The translations under genes and the position numbers were made by a program. The notes beneath the pieces are model-generated. The model did no database searches, had not been told where the DNA came from, and worked only from the letters and a program-made list of their open reading frames with translations. Shown here one piece after another: positions 6,202-8,254 of a stretch of DNA of 8,254 nt. Every line of letters begins with the position of its first letter. Position 1 is the stretch's first letter. The DNA comes from Candidatus Stahliibacteriota bacterium (GTDB lineage: Bacteria > Hydrothermota > Tepidihabitantia > B3-TA06), in the NCBI GenBank assembly GCA_030670165.1, contig DAOVCF010000084.1:1-8254 (forward strand). Direction: 5' to 3'.

Positions 6202-6297
6202 GTCCACCTTTTCCACCCCACGAATCTGCTCCGCATCCGTCCCATCATTTTAAAATTTGCATTTTGCATTTTGCAATCGCGACGAAGTCGCGCCCTT

Positions 6298-6341
6298 GTC
6301 CCCTTTTTGTCCCCTTTTTGTCCCCTTTTTGTCCACCTTAT
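6298..6341. repeat. 11-bp tandem repeat GTCCCCTTTTT
   Basis: Three exact units (6298-6308, 6309-6319, 6320-6330) and a decayed fourth (GTCCACCTTAT), ending 7 bp before the putative -35 box of hutU. A single related copy, GTCCCCTTTTT, is at 5788-5798. Confidence 0.85.
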
Positions 6342-6347
6342 TTCCCC

Positions 6348-6376
6348 TTGACCTGGGCGTCAGATGTGAGTAGTAT
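6348..6376 (+). promoter_or_regulatory. Candidate promoter of hutU
   Basis: TTGACC (6348-6353, five of six) and TAGTAT (6371-6376, four of six) with a 17-bp spacer, giving a start near 6383 and a leader of about 26 nt. No clear HutC- or HutP-type operator could be identified. Confidence 0.45.
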
Positions 6377-6408
6377 TCGTCAAAACACGTGAATCTACGG
6401 AGGAAATT

Positions 6409-8073
6409 ATGGCAAAAGAGTTTAAGTACAAACCGCTTAAGTCGCCAAGGGGCAACAAGTTACACTGCAAGGGCTGGCACCAGGAGGCGGCGCTGAGGAT
6501 GCTTTACAACAACCTCGACCCTGCCGTAGCCGAGGACCCAAAAAATTTAATCGTTTACGGCGGCACCGGCCGCGCAGCCCGCAACTGGCCTGCGTTTGCG
6601 GCGATCGTCCGCTCGCTCAAGCAGTTGGAAAACGATGAAACCCTACTGGTTCAGTCGGGAAAACCGGTGGGGGTGTTCCGCACGCATCCCTATGCGCCAC
6701 GGGTACTTATAGCGAACTCGCTTCTGGTGCCTGCCTGGGCCAACTGGGACGAGTTCCGCCGGCTGGAAGCGCTGGGGCTGATCATGTACGGCCAGATGAC
6801 CGCCGGCTCCTGGATTTACATCGGCACCCAGGGCATCATCCAGGGCACGTACGAAACCCTGTCAGAGCTTGCCCGACAACACTTTGCGGGATCGCTCAAA
6901 GGCAAACTCACGTTAACCGCGGGCATGGGCGCGATGTCCGGCGCACAGCCTTTGGCCGTAACCATGAACGACGGCTGCTGCCTGGACGTTGAGGTCAACC
7001 CGGCAAAGATCGAGAGGAGAGTAAAGGAAGGCTTCTGCGACCGAATGACTACAAAACTCGACGAGGCGCTGCGCTGGTGCGACAAGGCCAAGAAAGCTGG
7101 AGAACCCCTTTCAGTGGGACTGGTGGGCAACGCATCCGACGTGCATCCGCAACTTATAAAACGGGGCATCATCCCCGATATAGTCACCGACCAGACCTCG
7201 GCGCATGATGAACTCAACGGCTACGTGCCCGGCAAGATGACGCTCAAGCAGGCTCTGGCGCTCCGTAAGAAGGATCCCAAGGGCTACATCAAAGCAAGCT
7301 TCGAGTCCATGGCAAGACATATGGAAGCCATGCTTGCGATGCAAAAGGCCGGCGCGGTGGCGTTCGACTACGGGAATAATATCCGCGGCCAGGCCCAGAA
7401 GGCAGGCGTGAAAAATGCGTTCGACATCAAGGGATTCGTGCCGCTTTATATCAGACCGCTGTTCTGCCGTGGCAAGGGCCCGTTTAGGTGGGCAGCGCTT
7501 TCGGGAAAAAAATCTGACATCTACGCCACCGACGAACGGGTACTGAAGCTGTTCCCTGAGGATGAGATGCTTCACCGATGGATTCGCAAGGCGCGCGAAA
7601 AGGTGCCTTTCCAGGGTCTGCCCTGCCGCATCTGCTGGCTGGGTTACGGCGAGCGCGACCGCTTCGGTCTTGAGATAAACAAGATGGTCAAGCAGGGCAA
7701 GGTGCAAGCGCCTGTGGTGATGGGCCGCGACCATCTGGATGCAGGTTCGGTGGCGTCGCCCAACCGGGAGACCGAGGCTATGTTGGACGGCTCGGACGCC
7801 ATTGCAGACTGGCCGATACTTAATGCGCTTTTGAACACCGCGTCGGGCGCTTCGTGGGTCTCGGTGCACCACGGCGGCGGGGTCGGCATGGGGCTTTCGA
7901 TACATGCGGGACAGGTAACCGTGGCCGACGGCACCGCAGCCATGGCCAAGAGGATAGAACGCGTGCTGACCAACGATCCAGGCATCGGCATTGCAAGACA
8001 CGCAGATGCGGGGTACGACATTGCGGTGAAAGTAGCTAAAGCACACAAAATCAAGATACCCATGCGTAAGTAA
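6409..8073 (+). CDS. hutU: Urocanate hydratase (urocanase)
   Basis: HutU catalyses the second step of histidine degradation, converting urocanate to 4-imidazolone-5-propionate in the cytoplasm with tightly bound NAD+ as the electrophile. The 554-aa length is normal for the family. The signature FQGLPCRICW lies at 401-410, with Cys409 corresponding to the conserved cysteine (Cys410 of the Pseudomonas enzyme). Other family blocks are IVYGGTGRAARNW (48-60), VFRTHPYAPRVLIANS (88-103), YGQMTAGSWIYIGTQGIIQG (126-145), LTAGMGAMSGAQP (169-181), VDVEVNP-like LDVEVNP (192-198) and VHHGGGVGMGLSIHAG near the C-terminus. The ATG follows CGGAGG with 5 nt spacing, and the residues after it are family-like. 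No hutH, hutI, hutG or ftcD lies nearby, so the other steps must be encoded elsewhere or be absent. Base composition matches the left operon rather than the restriction cassette. Confidence 0.97.
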   Translation: MAKEFKYKPLKSPRGNKLHCKGWHQEAALRMLYNNLDPAVAEDPKNLIVYGGTGRAARNWPAFAAIVRSLKQLENDETLLVQSGKPVGVFRTHPYAPRVLIANSLLVPAWANWDEFRRLEALGLIMYGQMTAGSWIYIGTQGIIQGTYETLSELARQHFAGSLKGKLTLTAGMGAMSGAQPLAVTMNDGCCLDVEVNPAKIERRVKEGFCDRMTTKLDEALRWCDKAKKAGEPLSVGLVGNASDVHPQLIKRGIIPDIVTDQTSAHDELNGYVPGKMTLKQALALRKKDPKGYIKASFESMARHMEAMLAMQKAGAVAFDYGNNIRGQAQKAGVKNAFDIKGFVPLYIRPLFCRGKGPFRWAALSGKKSDIYATDERVLKLFPEDEMLHRWIRKAREKVPFQGLPCRICWLGYGERDRFGLEINKMVKQGKVQAPVVMGRDHLDAGSVASPNRETEAMLDGSDAIADWPILNALLNTASGASWVSVHHGGGVGMGLSIHAGQVTVADGTAAMAKRIERVLTNDPGIGIARHADAGYDIAVKVAKAHKIKIPMRK

Positions 8074-8076
8074 TTT

Positions 8077-8126
8077 CCCCTCCCCTGGTAGGAGGGGTCG
8101 GTGGCTCAAAGAGACACCGGGGGAAG
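8077..8126. repeat. C/G-rich double-hairpin module, copy 2
   Basis: CCCCTCC (8077-8083), loop CCTGGTA, GGAGGGG (8091-8097), then CGGTG (8099-8103) pairing with CACCG (8115-8119), then a GGGAAGGGG-like tail. The layout equals 3480-3527, though the second stem's loop is longer. It begins right after the hutU stop codon. Beyond it (8130-8215) is more C/G-rich DNA that can fold, including GGGGTG-CCTG-CACCCC (8167-8182). No gene is visible in 8074-8254. Confidence 0.6.
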
Positions 8127-8223
8127 GGGGATCGGACTCCCCGCCCCCTTTATCCCCCTACCCTATGGGGTGCCTGCACCCCAAGGGGCACACTGTCCAC
8201 CAAGGAGGGGGACGTAATAGGTA

Positions 8224-8240
8224 TATTCCCTTCGGGAATA
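8224..8240. repeat. GAA-loop hairpin in reverse orientation
   Basis: TATTCCC-TTC-GGGAATA, a perfect 7-bp stem with a 3-nt loop. Read on the minus strand the loop is GAA, so it belongs with the other GAA-loop hairpins of the window but has a different, longer stem. Confidence 0.6.
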
Positions 8241-8254
8241 GATGATTCCGCAAG

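Larger units (their letters stand above)
5260..6347. repeat. Gene-free mosaic repeat island of about 1.1 kb
   Basis: No credible gene lies here. Positions 5260-5377 are A/T-rich, then pyrimidine-rich on the plus strand. From 5378 on the DNA is made of recurring short phrases: CACCCCAGACG (5378, 5491, 5822), ATCTGYGTCATCTGYGGWT-like phrases (near 5444, 5893, 5945-5975, 6006), TTTGCATTTTG-like phrases (5535-5760 and 6145-6275), CCATCATTTTAAAATTTGC (from 5518 and 6242), GCGAC-GAA-GTCGC hairpins and GTCCCCTTTTT. Open frames of 83-122 codons in it translate to these phrases over and over, so they are chance frames. The blocks are given separately where boundaries are clear. Confidence 0.8.

Noticed and set aside
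5378..6341. CRISPR array
   Set aside because: Repeats are of several kinds and sizes, imperfect, and either directly tandem or irregularly spaced; there are no uniform unique spacers and no cas genes.
5423..6392. Several 83-122 codon frames on both strands in the repeat island
   Set aside because: Their translations are repeated phrases such as IATKSRP or NIKSQNAK produced by the DNA repeats; no ribosome binding sites or domain features.
7111..8109. 332-codon minus-strand open frame over the end of hutU
   Set aside because: Antisense shadow of the urocanase gene; its translation is rich in His, Arg and Cys and matches no family I know.
8077..8126. Intrinsic terminator of hutU
   Set aside because: The stems are strong but no T-run follows on the plus strand, and the same module occurs upstream of a gene at 3480-3527.
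1..8254. tRNA, rRNA or riboswitch
   Set aside because: I saw no cloverleaf with a conserved T-arm, no rRNA core sequence and no recognisable riboswitch; the leaders of the operons are too short to hold one.

Overview
The window is about 8.25 kb of moderately GC-rich bacterial DNA. An acetyl-CoA carboxylase subunit, a PorV/PorQ-type outer-membrane barrel protein and a DUF4388-type protein point to a Gram-negative bacterium. PorV-like proteins next to DUF4388 proteins, and the repeat-rich intergenic DNA, suggest an uncultured lineage of the FCB / WOR-3 / TA06 kind. That placement is an inference from general knowledge, and nothing in the window fixes the phylum.

Positions 1-3340, minus strand: a compact operon read right to left. 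It has a perfect-consensus sigma70-type promoter (TTGACA, 16 bp, TATAAT) and a strong ribosome binding site in front of a TTG start. The genes are an unrecognised 373-aa protein with a biotinyl/lipoyl-like segment and a C-terminal KOW-like motif, a PorV/PorQ-family barrel protein whose start lies inside the preceding gene, accA joined to it by a TGATG stop/start overlap, and a DUF4388 (PATAN-like) gene cut by the window edge.

Positions 3376-5259: intergenic repeat modules, then a two-gene, A/T-richer type II restriction-modification cassette on the plus strand. It has a beta-class N4-cytosine-type DNA methyltransferase (TSPPY before DPFSGVGS) and, by TGATG coupling, a BglII-like endonuclease whose D-x8-E-x-Q active-site spacing equals that of R.BglII. 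The cassette looks horizontally acquired.

Positions 5260-6408: about 1.1 kb with no credible gene. It is a mosaic of short recurring modules: a 111-bp imperfect direct repeat, a perfect 40-bp duplication, a 21-bp tandem array, an 11-bp tandem array, and many small hairpins whose loop is GAA and whose stems vary. Related GAA-loop hairpins and a C/G-rich double-hairpin module also lie upstream of the cassette and after the last gene.

Positions 6409-8073: urocanate hydratase (hutU) on the plus strand, complete and apparently functional, with its own plausible promoter but no other histidine-degradation gene in view. The final 180 bp return to repeat modules. The genes fall into three independent units: a housekeeping/envelope operon, a defence cassette and a catabolic enzyme. 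The repeats fill the spaces between them.
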